From contig CAYHZL010000054.1 in the NCBI GenBank assembly GCA_964361075.1, positions 1 to 18,310 on the forward strand: a DNA stretch of 18,310 nucleotides, read 5' to 3'. The DNA is from CAYHZL01 sp964361075. Lineage in GTDB: Bacteria; Bacteroidota; Ignavibacteria; UBA10030; UBA8401. Below, one piece after another: positions 1 through 6,989 of the stretch (position 1 is its first letter; each line of letters opens with the position of its first letter). A program made the translations under genes and the position numbers. The notes under the pieces were generated by a model. The model searched no databases and had not been told where the DNA came from. It saw only the letters and a list, made by a program, of their open reading frames with translations.

Positions 1-29
1 TCAGTTTAATCTGTGTCATCAGTGGTCTA
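1..29. repeat. Partial copy of a dispersed palindromic repeat
   Basis: Read on the minus strand this stretch matches the left arm of the 95-bp imperfect palindrome at 8704-8798 at 25 of 29 positions, counted by eye. The shared core is CACTGATGACACAGAT. The window edge cuts it, so the other arm cannot be seen. It lies downstream of the HAD gene. Confidence 0.6.
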
Positions 30-55
30 TTTTGTGTTTTGCGTAACATCAGTTA

Positions 56-745
56 TTAAAATATAATTTTATTTTCGTTGTGGACAATGTCAATCAATTC
101 TGCAATATCGTTCACTTCATAATCTGCGTTGGACTCGACAGTGCCAAACGTATCGCCGTACCGCGCAAAAACAGTTTTCATTCCCACCTTCGAAGCGCCG
201 ACAACATCGCGCTCTGCCCAATCACCAATCATCAACGATTCCTCGCCGCGCACACCAAGCAATTGTAATATTTTTTTGAACGGCGCCGGATTCGGTTTGC
301 GTTCGCCTGTATCTTCGAACGTAACGATGTGATCGAAAATATGATGCAGATTCAAATACGTCAACCGCAGCCACGCTTCGCGCGATGGCGCATCGGAAAC
401 AACGCCGAGTTTAATTCCCATTTTCACTAACTCAACAAGAGTCATGTACACATGCGGATACGGAACAAGCGCCGCTTCGCGCGCGCGGCGGTACGCAATC
501 ACACCCGCAGAAAGAATTTTGTAATCAACTTTTTTGAATTCATCATACAGCAGTTGATCGAACACATTTTGAAATTCAATGCCGCGCTCTTTGTAAATTG
601 CATCAATGCGTTTTTGAATATCATCACGCGTTAATTTCAATCCGGCATCTTTCATCGCATTGATTGATGCATCAATCGCTTGCTTTTTCATCGCCATAAA
701 ATCAACGAGCGTATTATCGAGATCGAACACGACAGCTTTTACCAT
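56..745 (-). CDS. HAD-superfamily hydrolase (phosphatase-like)
   Basis: Predicted cytoplasmic haloacid-dehalogenase-fold phosphohydrolase. All four HAD motifs are visible (numbering from the longest frame, start 751). Motif I is VFDLDNTLVD with nucleophile D10 and D12. Motif II is the Ser of VVSDAPS near 119. Motif III is K152 in ERKPNP. Motif IV is IGDWAERD with D177 and D182. An alpha-helical cap lies between motifs I and II, as in the phosphoglycolate phosphatase/YjjG-like subfamily. The length of about 230 residues is usual. The longest frame starts at a GTG at 751 that overlaps the aroQ stop. I prefer the ATG at 745, because a GAGAAG purine run then sits at normal spacing. It is the last gene of the aroQ operon. 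Substrate is unknown; nucleotide or sugar phosphates are typical of the family. Confidence 0.85.
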   Translation of the reverse strand: MVKAVVFDLDNTLVDFMAMKKQAIDASINAMKDAGLKLTRDDIQKRIDAIYKERGIEFQNVFDQLLYDEFKKVDYKILSAGVIAYRRAREAALVPYPHVYMTLVELVKMGIKLGVVSDAPSREAWLRLTYLNLHHIFDHIVTFEDTGERKPNPAPFKKILQLLGVRGEESLMIGDWAERDVVGASKVGMKTVFARYGDTFGTVESNADYEVNDIAELIDIVHNENKIIF

Positions 746-747
746 AC

Positions 748-1185
748 TCACTTCTCTGTGTTTGTACTTTTTAAAAGCATTTCTACGGCAAGTTTATAAC
801 CGGACGAACCGAAACCGGAGACTTGCGCTTTGCATGCATCCGCAGTTACGGAATTTTTTCGAAACTCTTCTCGAAGATGAATGTTAGAAAGATGCACTTC
901 GATGATGGGAACGGAAAGCATTGCAAGCGCATCGCGCACTGCAATAGAATAGTGTGTGAATGCTGCCGGATTGATAACGATACCTGCGAACGTGCCGTTC
1001 AGCGCCGATTGAATTGTTTCAACGATTGCGCCTTCATAATTGGACTGAAAAAAAGTGAAATGCACATCAGGAAAAAGCGAACAGAGTTCGTTATTCAAAT
1101 CATCCAGCGTTTGCGCACCATAAATGTGCGGCTCGCGTTTTCCGAGAAGATTTAAATTCGGTCCGTTTATGATAAGAATATTCAT
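748..1185 (-). CDS. aroQ: Type II 3-dehydroquinate dehydratase
   Basis: Catalyses dehydration of 3-dehydroquinate to 3-dehydroshikimate, step three of the shikimate pathway; the enzyme is normally a cytoplasmic dodecamer. The 145 residues match the family length and show its blocks in order: NGPNLNLLGKREPHIYG at 7-23, with the flexible-loop Arg17 and catalytic Tyr22; QSNYEG at 47-52; INPAAFTHYS at 71-80, with Asn72 and His78; EVHLSNIHLREEFR at 96-109, with Glu96 and His98; and GFGSSGYKLA near 124. The block usually written QSNHEG has Tyr in place of His here, probably a lineage variant. The start overlaps the stop of the 86-residue gene by 4 bp (ATGA), so translation is probably coupled. Confidence 0.96.
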   Translation of the reverse strand: MNILIINGPNLNLLGKREPHIYGAQTLDDLNNELCSLFPDVHFTFFQSNYEGAIVETIQSALNGTFAGIVINPAAFTHYSIAVRDALAMLSVPIIEVHLSNIHLREEFRKNSVTADACKAQVSGFGSSGYKLAVEMLLKSTNTEK

Positions 1186-1442
1186 CGCGCTTTGGCTACT
1201 TCATCTTCGATGTAGTTGCGCACAAACGGCTTGATGAAAATTGCATCAATACCAATTTGATTGAATGCCTGCGCAATGTAGGAAGCTTTTTTTGTTGGAT
1301 GGACTTTTTTGTTAATGACAATAATTTTTTCGTCTCGCAGGATACAAAACCCGCCGTCGAAATCTCCTTTTTCGTATCGTATGCGAATGCCGTTCTCAAC
1401 GGCAAGTGTTTCAAGTTCTTCTAGTACTTCTTCATCTGTCAT
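1182..1442 (-). CDS. Conserved small protein of unknown function linked to aroQ
   Basis: An 86-residue soluble protein with no signal peptide or membrane helix. It has an acidic N-terminal helix (MTDEEVLEELETLA), then a glycine turn and probable beta hairpin (YEKGDFDGGFCILRDEKIIVINKK, roughly 23-46), then a helix-rich C-terminus ending in KPFVRNYIEDEVAKAR. From memory, similar small proteins occur beside aroQ in Bacteroidota-type genomes. I know of no assigned function. The overlap with aroQ and the 15-bp gap to the membrane-protein gene upstream make it an operon member. The out-of-frame open frame inside it is a shadow. Confidence 0.75.
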   Translation of the reverse strand: MTDEEVLEELETLAVENGIRIRYEKGDFDGGFCILRDEKIIVINKKVHPTKKASYIAQAFNQIGIDAIFIKPFVRNYIEDEVAKAR

Positions 1443-1457
1443 AGTTGTGTGACGTAA

Positions 1458-1964
1458 TTATTTTTTCTTCAACGGCTGCCACGCGGCAACAACAATAATA
1501 GTAAAATAAGAAAGCAATGCAATAAGCGGAACGCCGGCAAGCGCAGTGAACCGCGCAATAAATGCTTTGCGGAATTCAACCAACTCCCAGCTTCCCCAAA
1601 AATTTAATCCGATTATTTTCCAATCAAGTGTCAACGTAAACAATTCTACCGGCACGAACATGAAAAATAAAATTGCACACATCAACAGCCAGCCATGCTG
1701 CTTATATGAAAGTGTTGTTGTTTTCACAAAAATAACTGCACTTGCAAGCGCCACAACATAGCCGCTCATCGTTAACAATGTTGTATAGCTGAGTAAACGG
1801 TACAGCTCGCGTTCAATTTCCGGAGAAAGATTTTGTTTAAAATTAATGGTGCCGAATTCCAACAACTCATTGCCAATTGCGGCACGCACAGGTACTGCGC
1901 CAAGCCACACAATCGCACCAATGATGAAGAGAGCAAGTGAAATTTTTGTAACTGATTTTTCCAT
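1458..1964 (-). CDS. Four-helix integral membrane protein, unknown function
   Basis: Not recognised as a named family. Four hydrophobic segments are clear, at about 18-39, 73-92, 102-122 and 149-172 counted from the longest frame. A polar loop at 50-70 lies between helices 1 and 2, and the tail is basic (QPLKKK). Such a protein would sit in the inner membrane. The longest frame begins at a GTG at 1997, inside the T-run of the upstream hairpin terminator and without a ribosome-binding site. I therefore prefer the internal ATG at 1964, which starts MEKSVTKISLALF. It is the first gene of the operon that continues through the 86-residue protein, aroQ and the HAD phosphatase. Functional linkage to shikimate synthesis is not implied. 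Confidence 0.7.
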   Translation of the reverse strand: MEKSVTKISLALFIIGAIVWLGAVPVRAAIGNELLEFGTINFKQNLSPEIERELYRLLSYTTLLTMSGYVVALASAVIFVKTTTLSYKQHGWLLMCAILFFMFVPVELFTLTLDWKIIGLNFWGSWELVEFRKAFIARFTALAGVPLIALLSYFTIIVVAAWQPLKKK

Positions 1965-1996
1965 TGCTTCAAAATAAGAATTATTTCTTTTGTACA

Positions 1997-2028
1997 CAAA
2001 AAAACCACAGCAGAAATTATTCTGTGGT
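1997..2028 (-). terminator. Rho-independent terminator behind the DUF1343 gene
   Basis: On the minus strand ACCACAG pairs with CTGTGGT across an 11-nt loop, followed directly by a run of about eight T. It lies 175 bp past the DUF1343 stop and just before the membrane-protein gene. It also lies downstream of a promoter-like site at 2064-2092, so it could attenuate the aroQ operon. Confidence 0.65.
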
Positions 2029-2063
2029 CAGGGATGAAAATCTGTAAGGAAAATAAATTATTG

Positions 2064-2092
2064 ACTATAGTTAAGCACTGAATATTTTTCAA
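2064..2092 (-). promoter_or_regulatory. Sigma-70-like promoter candidate for the aroQ operon
   Basis: On the minus strand a TTGAAA box (2087-2092) and a TATAGT box (2064-2069) are separated by exactly 17 bp. Transcription would begin near 2057, run through the hairpin at 1997-2028, then reach the ATG at 1964. Found by eye only. Confidence 0.4.
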
Positions 2093-2117
2093 AAAGATTT
2101 TTTCTTTTCATAAACCA

Positions 2118-2185
2118 ATGTAGGCGCGGATGAAAATCCGTGCCATGTATTTATGATAGGAACGGTCTTTCGACCGTTCCTACAT
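2118..2185. repeat. REP-like double hairpin in the DUF1343 downstream spacer
   Basis: Two hairpins lie inside a short outer inverted repeat (ATGTAGG at 2118 and CCTACAT at 2179). The first pairs 2123-2131 with 2136-2144 around a GAAA loop, with one G-T pair. The second pairs 2157-2167 with 2172-2182 perfectly around TTTC. Neither is followed by a T-run. A degenerate echo of the first (GGATGAAAATC) recurs at 2032-2042. This resembles dispersed extragenic palindromes rather than a terminator. Confidence 0.6.
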
Positions 2186-2202
2186 TAGTTTGCAAAATAT
2201 CG

Positions 2203-3453
2203 TTACAGATATAATAAATATTTTTTTCGCGCATTGAGAAATTGTTGTATGCCGGATTCCCACTCTTCTATAATAGAACGAACGGGAATGCCTTCGTTTA
2301 TTTTTTTGCGTACCATATCTGTGCCCATTACTTTATCAAACATTGCGATGCGATTTGAATCTGCCAAAGCAAAAACATTTTTAGATGGATACAGTTCGTG
2401 CAGTGTTTCAATAATCGAAAGTTGTGTATTCACCAAATTCACTTTATTTCTATCGGTAATATAAATCTGTACACCGCCGAGCATTGTATCTTTTTGACCG
2501 CCGTAATATGGTTTGTATGTCAATGGTCTGAAATGCAGTCCGAGAATATTTTTGGCATTCAATGCATCAGCAAATTTTTTCGATTCAATCCACTGCGCAC
2601 CAATTAATTGAAACGGCATCGTATATCCCACACCGATATTCACCGTTTCCAACTCGCCTAAAATTCCAGTCATGGAATAATACAATGCTGTTTGCGCATT
2701 CGGAATATGCGGCGATGTTGGCACCCAAGGCAAACCTGTTTCGTCCCACCACATCAAACGCTTCCACCCGCGCATTGTAACAACTGTTAACTTACATTTC
2801 TTTTTTCCGTCTAACATTCCTTCTTCATTTAAAAATTTTGCAAGTTCGCCGCACGTCATACCGTACACGTACGGAATTGGATACTGCCCAACGAACGATT
2901 TAAATTTTTCGTCGAGCACATTTCCTTCCACTGTATTTCCCGTTAACGGATTGGGACGATCGAGTACAATGAATTCAATATTATTTTCTGCGGCTGCTTC
3001 CATCGCCAATGCCATTGTGTTAATGAATGTATATGAACGCGCACCGATATCTTGAATATCATACACAAGCACATCAATTCCTTTCAGCATAGCGGAAGTT
3101 GGTGTACGCGTTTTTCCATACAATGAATAGACAGGAAGATTTGTTGCAGAGTCGGTATATGTTTCAACTTTTCCGCCAGCAGTTACATCGCCGCGCACGC
3201 CGTGTTCCGGACCAAAGAGCGCTACAAGTGTAAGATTTTTCGCGCGGGCAAAAATATCAATGGTGGATTCAAGTGATGAAGAAACGCCGGTCGGATTTGT
3301 AATAAGTCCGATTCGTTTTCCTTCCAGAAGCGCCTTGGCGCCATTAAAATTTGTTTCGATGAGAACATCAATGCCGGTTCTCACTTGCGTGAAGGAATGA
3401 GAAATGAATACGAAGGAACAAATGGCAAGTAGAAAAGTGATGCGTCGTTTCAT
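2203..3453 (-). CDS. DUF1343 / NamZ-like exo-beta-N-acetylmuramidase, secreted
   Basis: A 416-residue exported protein of the DUF1343 (YbbC/NamZ) family. The Bacillus subtilis member cleaves non-reducing terminal N-acetylmuramic acid from peptidoglycan fragments during cell-wall recycling. Residues 1-22 form a Sec signal peptide (KRR, then a hydrophobic core), which places the protein in the periplasm or envelope. Family blocks are visible: GLITNPTGV at 49-57, FGPEHGVRGD at 80-89, VYDIQDIGARSYT at 130-142, LDRPNPLTG at 164-172, PTSPHIPN at 245-252 and ETVNIGVGYTMPFQ at 269-282. The length is normal and I see no break. No ribosome-binding site precedes the ATG. A monocistronic unit is likely, with the hairpin at 1997-2028 as terminator. 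The muramidase activity of this copy is inferred from the family. Confidence 0.9.
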   Translation of the reverse strand: MKRRITFLLAICSFVFISHSFTQVRTGIDVLIETNFNGAKALLEGKRIGLITNPTGVSSSLESTIDIFARAKNLTLVALFGPEHGVRGDVTAGGKVETYTDSATNLPVYSLYGKTRTPTSAMLKGIDVLVYDIQDIGARSYTFINTMALAMEAAAENNIEFIVLDRPNPLTGNTVEGNVLDEKFKSFVGQYPIPYVYGMTCGELAKFLNEEGMLDGKKKCKLTVVTMRGWKRLMWWDETGLPWVPTSPHIPNAQTALYYSMTGILGELETVNIGVGYTMPFQLIGAQWIESKKFADALNAKNILGLHFRPLTYKPYYGGQKDTMLGGVQIYITDRNKVNLVNTQLSIIETLHELYPSKNVFALADSNRIAMFDKVMGTDMVRKKINEGIPVRSIIEEWESGIQQFLNARKKYLLYL

Positions 3454-3551
3454 TGAATTTTTATTTTGGTTTCAATCGGGAGATCAAGAATCAGAGGATA
3501 AATCTTAGTCGGCAAATAACTTTTTCTTCCTGATAAATTTTACCGATTAAT

Positions 3552-3923
3552 TTAAGCTAAATACAAAAACGATTGCGGTGGAAACAAATTGAAATCTTCC
3601 CTAATGCATTTAGGTGTTTTGTAGCGTTTAGTCTTTTTAATTTTTATTGCAAAGCCATGTTCTTTGTCGCAAAAATATTCAAAAAAATAGTCCTCGGAAA
3701 TTCCTGAATATTTTTTGGTTTTATTCCAAAGTGCTTCAAGGTCAAGATTGATAATGTTTTCAATTTCAAACTCACCAATTATTTTCTGTGTAGGCGAAGA
3801 AGCATAAACAACAACTATTTTTACCTCAGGATTTTTGAAGATAGTTCTACGAAATTCATATTTTTTTGTGCCATCAAAAATCTTATTCGCAAATTCTGGC
3901 TTGATTGATAATATTACTTTCAT
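3552..3923 (-). CDS. Stand-alone ASCH (PUA-like) domain protein
   Basis: A 123-residue protein that is essentially one ASCH domain, a beta-barrel relative of PUA. The ASCH signature G-x-K-x-x-E-x-R is present as GTKKYEFR at 18-25. It is followed by a strand VKIVVVYAS, then IIGEFEIENI, and the C-terminal FPPQSFLYL typical of the small stand-alone form. ASCH domains are predicted to bind RNA or modified nucleotides, and at least one bacterial member has been reported as a ribonuclease. Its ATG overlaps the stop of the PIN-GNAT gene by 4 bp (ATGA), with AGGA close upstream, so the two are probably translated together. Role unknown; see the partner entry. Confidence 0.8.
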   Translation of the reverse strand: MKVILSIKPEFANKIFDGTKKYEFRRTIFKNPEVKIVVVYASSPTQKIIGEFEIENIINLDLEALWNKTKKYSGISEDYFFEYFCDKEHGFAIKIKKTKRYKTPKCIREDFNLFPPQSFLYLA

Positions 3924-5419
3924 ATTCCTGATAAAGTTATGAGTTTAGAAAAAGAATTTCTTTCTATTTTGTTTATTGTTTTTATTACATCCATGCTTGG
4001 AAGTATTCCTTTGTCTAACATGTCTTTCAAATTCGTTCTTTTTTTGAAGGAGAAAGCATAAAGGAAGTTAATTACAAACGGTCTGTTCTTTGGATTTCTT
4101 TCCCAATATTCTTTGAGTTCACTTTCGCTTAATACCGTTCGTTTGCGACATACTTCTATGAGTTGATTTAGATCTTTAATATTCGTTATAATATTTTCAA
4201 CAATCCCAATTGTAGTTGCAACACCTGAATAAATTTTGGGCGTCTTGTCTCCGCTTCTATAAAATACAATTATGTCCCCTGATTTCAAATTCCGATTGAA
4301 TGAATGTGAAATATATGATTTGCTAATCGCGTTTCTATGTGGTTCGTTATCTTCGAAATTTTTTGCTGGTTCAGTTTTGAGCTTTGAATCCGGAAATAAC
4401 TCTGTGTGATATTCGGGTCGTATTGGTATGATAAAAACATTGCTGCTTTTTGAAAGCCAGGGAAATGTAAGTCGGGGGTGCATTTCATCTGCATGTTTGC
4501 TGAACTCACGAACATAAACTTTTTCAAATCCTGATGATGTTGTTTTATTACCATGATACTTGAAACCAAAATCTTCAAGTAAAGAAATTAAACGAAGTTG
4601 CTCTGGTCGTTTGTCAAAAATTGTAACATAGATTTCATTAACTTTGAAATATCGCGCATTGTCAAAAATAATTTTAAAAAATCGTTCGCCAAGTTTTATA
4701 CCATTACTTGTTACTTTAAATGTTCCAATTTTTAATCTTTTTTTCGGTTGAAATGGTGGATTGATGTTTTGATAATTCTCATTTTCATCTTCACGTTTTA
4801 TATAAAGAAATGCCGAGAGAATTTTGTTGTCGAAACAGACGTATGCAGTTTCTTCTGATTTTCCGTTAAACCATTTATCAAAGTCTTTGTAATCAGCACG
4901 AAAACTATCAAAGAACGAATCCTGTAAATTGACATTTCCAAAATACTCTTCCTTCGCTGCTAGTACTTTGTAATTTACTAAATTAGGATTTTCAGCTGTT
5001 ACTTTTTCAAGGAATGAATCAATACGAAAAACTTTATTGTTAATTCCAAGCATTGTTGCCTTGGTATGAATTTTTTTGTCTTCAGAAATTAAAATATCAA
5101 TCCGATCACAAAAAACTTCATTGATGAGTTTCGTGTCATCAAAATCGTTTGCTACAGTGTCAATAGCTGCACTGACTAGCTTAACTTGGTCGTGAAGTGG
5201 GGCTTCGGTTTGAAGAATTTGGTAGCTTGCTAATTTTAACTGCATCGTCTTAGCCGTATTCTGATTAATATTACGGTTAAGTTCTTCTGCTGTTAGAGGA
5301 TGAACGCACTTTGTATAGTGTAACCTGTCAAGCCAGTAAAATAAAATACCAATATCTTGATTAATAATTTTACCTGCCTCACGGTGAATTATTATATTGG
5401 TATCAAGTAAAACTTTCAT
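3920..5419 (-). CDS. PIN nuclease-GNAT acetyltransferase-PUA-like fusion protein
   Basis: A 499-residue cytoplasmic protein with three domains. Residues 1-140 are a PIN ribonuclease fold with an apparently complete acidic set: D6 in LLDTNI, E45/E46 in TAEEL, D94/D95 in FDDTKL and D114 in ISEDKKI. Residues about 165-310 look like a GNAT acetyltransferase. They contain a CFDNKILSAFLYIKRE strand pair, an acetyl-CoA loop of variant form (SNGIKLGERFFK, about 238-249), IYVTIF, and a C-terminal DFGFKYHG. Residues about 326-465 resemble a PUA/EVE/ASCH-type barrel, with GDIIVFYRSGD at 381-391 and an IGIVENI strand. The start is fixed by GGAGGG just upstream. The gene is visibly poorer in G+C than its neighbours, suggesting transfer. 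PIN alone would suggest a toxin. The fusion plus an ASCH partner suggests an RNA- or nucleotide-directed defence or toxin module, which is inference. Confidence 0.8.
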   Translation of the reverse strand: MKVLLDTNIIIHREAGKIINQDIGILFYWLDRLHYTKCVHPLTAEELNRNINQNTAKTMQLKLASYQILQTEAPLHDQVKLVSAAIDTVANDFDDTKLINEVFCDRIDILISEDKKIHTKATMLGINNKVFRIDSFLEKVTAENPNLVNYKVLAAKEEYFGNVNLQDSFFDSFRADYKDFDKWFNGKSEETAYVCFDNKILSAFLYIKREDENENYQNINPPFQPKKRLKIGTFKVTSNGIKLGERFFKIIFDNARYFKVNEIYVTIFDKRPEQLRLISLLEDFGFKYHGNKTTSSGFEKVYVREFSKHADEMHPRLTFPWLSKSSNVFIIPIRPEYHTELFPDSKLKTEPAKNFEDNEPHRNAISKSYISHSFNRNLKSGDIIVFYRSGDKTPKIYSGVATTIGIVENIITNIKDLNQLIEVCRKRTVLSESELKEYWERNPKNRPFVINFLYAFSFKKRTNLKDMLDKGILPSMDVIKTINKIERNSFSKLITLSGI

Positions 5420-5422
5420 TTT

Positions 5423-5428
5423 CCCTCC
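5423..5428 (-). promoter_or_regulatory. Ribosome-binding site of the PIN-GNAT gene
   Basis: GGAGGG on the minus strand lies 3 nt before the ATG at 5419. It is one of the strongest Shine-Dalgarno matches in the window and fixes the start. Confidence 0.8.
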
Positions 5429-5498
5429 AAGCTATTTGTGGCTTTATTTCCACTAATGAAAAATGTATGTAACAGATTCACCAATTCATGTGTACAAG

Positions 5499-5523
5499 TT
5501 AGACAACTTTAATTTTTGTCTAA
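5499..5523. promoter_or_regulatory. Inverted repeat upstream of the PIN-GNAT/ASCH cassette (operator candidate)
   Basis: A perfect 8-bp inverted repeat, TTAGACAA and TTGTCTAA, with a 9-bp spacer. It is centred about 90 bp upstream of the cassette start, in the gap behind the glutamate dehydrogenase gene. No T-run follows on the minus strand, so it is a poor terminator for the dehydrogenase. The size and symmetry suit a dimeric regulator, but no regulator gene is adjacent. Confidence 0.35.
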
Positions 5524-5562
5524 AAAGGAGATTGTAAAAGTATAAACACCCTCATCAAAATT

Positions 5563-6972
5563 TTATTTTCCCCGCAGCTTCGTTGCACGTGCTACTTTAT
5601 CAACGGCGAGAATAAATGCGCCGATGCGAAGCGGGACATTATACCGTGCTGCAGTGGCAACAACTGCCGCATAACTTGAAGTCATAATTTTTTCAAGTTC
5701 AGCAACAACACGCGCATATTCCCAACGGAACTGCTGCAGGTTTTGCGCCCATTCAAAATAGCTCACCGTAACACCGCCGGCATTCGCTAAAATATCCGGC
5801 ACTACCGGAATTTTTTTCGCAGCGAAAATTGCATCGGCATCCGGTGTTGTCGGTCCGTTTGCCGCTTCAATAATTATTTTTGCTTTCACTCGCTCGGCAT
5901 TATCGCCGCGCAGTTGTCCGCCAAGTGCGGCAGGAATGAGAACATCGCATTTTAATTCCAGCAATTCTTCGTTGGAAATTTTTATTGTTCCTTTTAATCC
6001 GGTAATCGAACCGGTATTTTTAAATTGATGAAGAGCATTGTTGTATGAAATTCCACGCGGGTTGTACACTCCACCTTTCACATCACTGAGAGCGACAACT
6101 TTTGCCCCGAACTCTTCATCAAGAATTCTTGCCGTGTGTGAACCGACATTGCCGAACCCTTGAATTGCAACAGAAGTTTTCTTTACATCAAACTTAAAAG
6201 TTTTTGAAGCTTCGCGTAACGCAATGCACACACCGCGTCCGGTTGCTTCTTCTCTGCCGAACGAGCCGCCAAGTTCAACCGGTTTGCCGGTTACAACTGC
6301 GGGTGTGTATCCGTGACGTTTGCTGTATTCATCCATCATCCACGCCATCACTTGTGCATTGGTGTTCACATCCGGCGCAGGAATATCTTCCGAAGGACCG
6401 ATGATGCAGTCAATTTTCGAAGTGAACTCGCGCGTCAATCGTTCTAATTCGCCGACAGAAAATTTCTGCGGATCAATTGCGATGCCGCCTTTTGCTCCTC
6501 CGAACGGAATATCAACCACGGCAGTTTTCCACGTCATCAGCGAAGCGAGCGCACGCACTTCATCCAAATCAACATCGGGATGAAAACGAATTCCACCTTT
6601 GCACGGACCGCGCGAGTTGTTGTGCTGTACGCGGTATCCGATGAACGAATGAATATTTCCATCATCCAACACAACAGGAAGTTCGACACGCAATTCACGG
6701 TCAGGGGTTTTGATGAGAAGAGAAAGTTCGCTGCTTAATTGCAGGTGGCGCGCGGCAACATCAAAGTTATGAAGCGCAACTTCGTACTCATTTACTTTTT
6801 GAGAAGTGGGCGCTTGTGCTGTAACTTTTTTCGTTTGTGTTTTAAATTGAATATTTTTTTTCGGGCGCGTTTTTGCTTTCCTTGTTTTGCGTACGATTCG
6901 TTTCGTGGATTTTTTCTTCGAAACTATATGCGCTTTTTTTCTTTGAACAGAACGCTTAACCTTCTTTGCCAT
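5563..6972 (-). CDS. gdhA: Glu/Leu/Phe/Val dehydrogenase family, probable glutamate dehydrogenase, with a basic N-terminal tail
   Basis: Reversible oxidative deamination of glutamate to 2-oxoglutarate and ammonia with NAD(P). The catalytic core starts near residue 62 (numbering from a GTG at 6978). Hallmarks are GPCKGGIRFHP with Lys127, PFGGAKGG with Lys163, DIPAPDVNTN with catalytic Asp203, a Rossmann GFGNVGS at 274-280, and ANAGGVTVSYFEW at 398-410. The core has normal length. Residues 1-52 have no counterpart in ordinary GDH: about 23 are Lys or Arg, none acidic, with patterns such as KKKSTKR and RKTRKAKTRPKK. This looks like a disordered nucleic-acid-binding tail. I prefer the ATG at 6972, since AAGGA lies 7 nt upstream and would crowd the GTG. 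It ends the operon begun at 7594. Cofactor preference cannot be read safely. Confidence 0.93.
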   Translation of the reverse strand: MAKKVKRSVQRKKAHIVSKKKSTKRIVRKTRKAKTRPKKNIQFKTQTKKVTAQAPTSQKVNEYEVALHNFDVAARHLQLSSELSLLIKTPDRELRVELPVVLDDGNIHSFIGYRVQHNNSRGPCKGGIRFHPDVDLDEVRALASLMTWKTAVVDIPFGGAKGGIAIDPQKFSVGELERLTREFTSKIDCIIGPSEDIPAPDVNTNAQVMAWMMDEYSKRHGYTPAVVTGKPVELGGSFGREEATGRGVCIALREASKTFKFDVKKTSVAIQGFGNVGSHTARILDEEFGAKVVALSDVKGGVYNPRGISYNNALHQFKNTGSITGLKGTIKISNEELLELKCDVLIPAALGGQLRGDNAERVKAKIIIEAANGPTTPDADAIFAAKKIPVVPDILANAGGVTVSYFEWAQNLQQFRWEYARVVAELEKIMTSSYAAVVATAARYNVPLRIGAFILAVDKVARATKLRGK

Positions 6973-6989
6973 ACTCACTTCCTTTCACA

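Noticed and set aside
1772..2092. 106-residue minus-strand frame overlapping the four-helix membrane protein
   Set aside because: It lies out of frame with the clear transmembrane protein and runs through the hairpin terminator. Shadow frame.
4285..4578. 97-residue frame inside the PIN-GNAT gene, considered as a nested antitoxin
   Set aside because: It lacks its own ribosome-binding site and recognisable fold. It is a shadow of the real frame.
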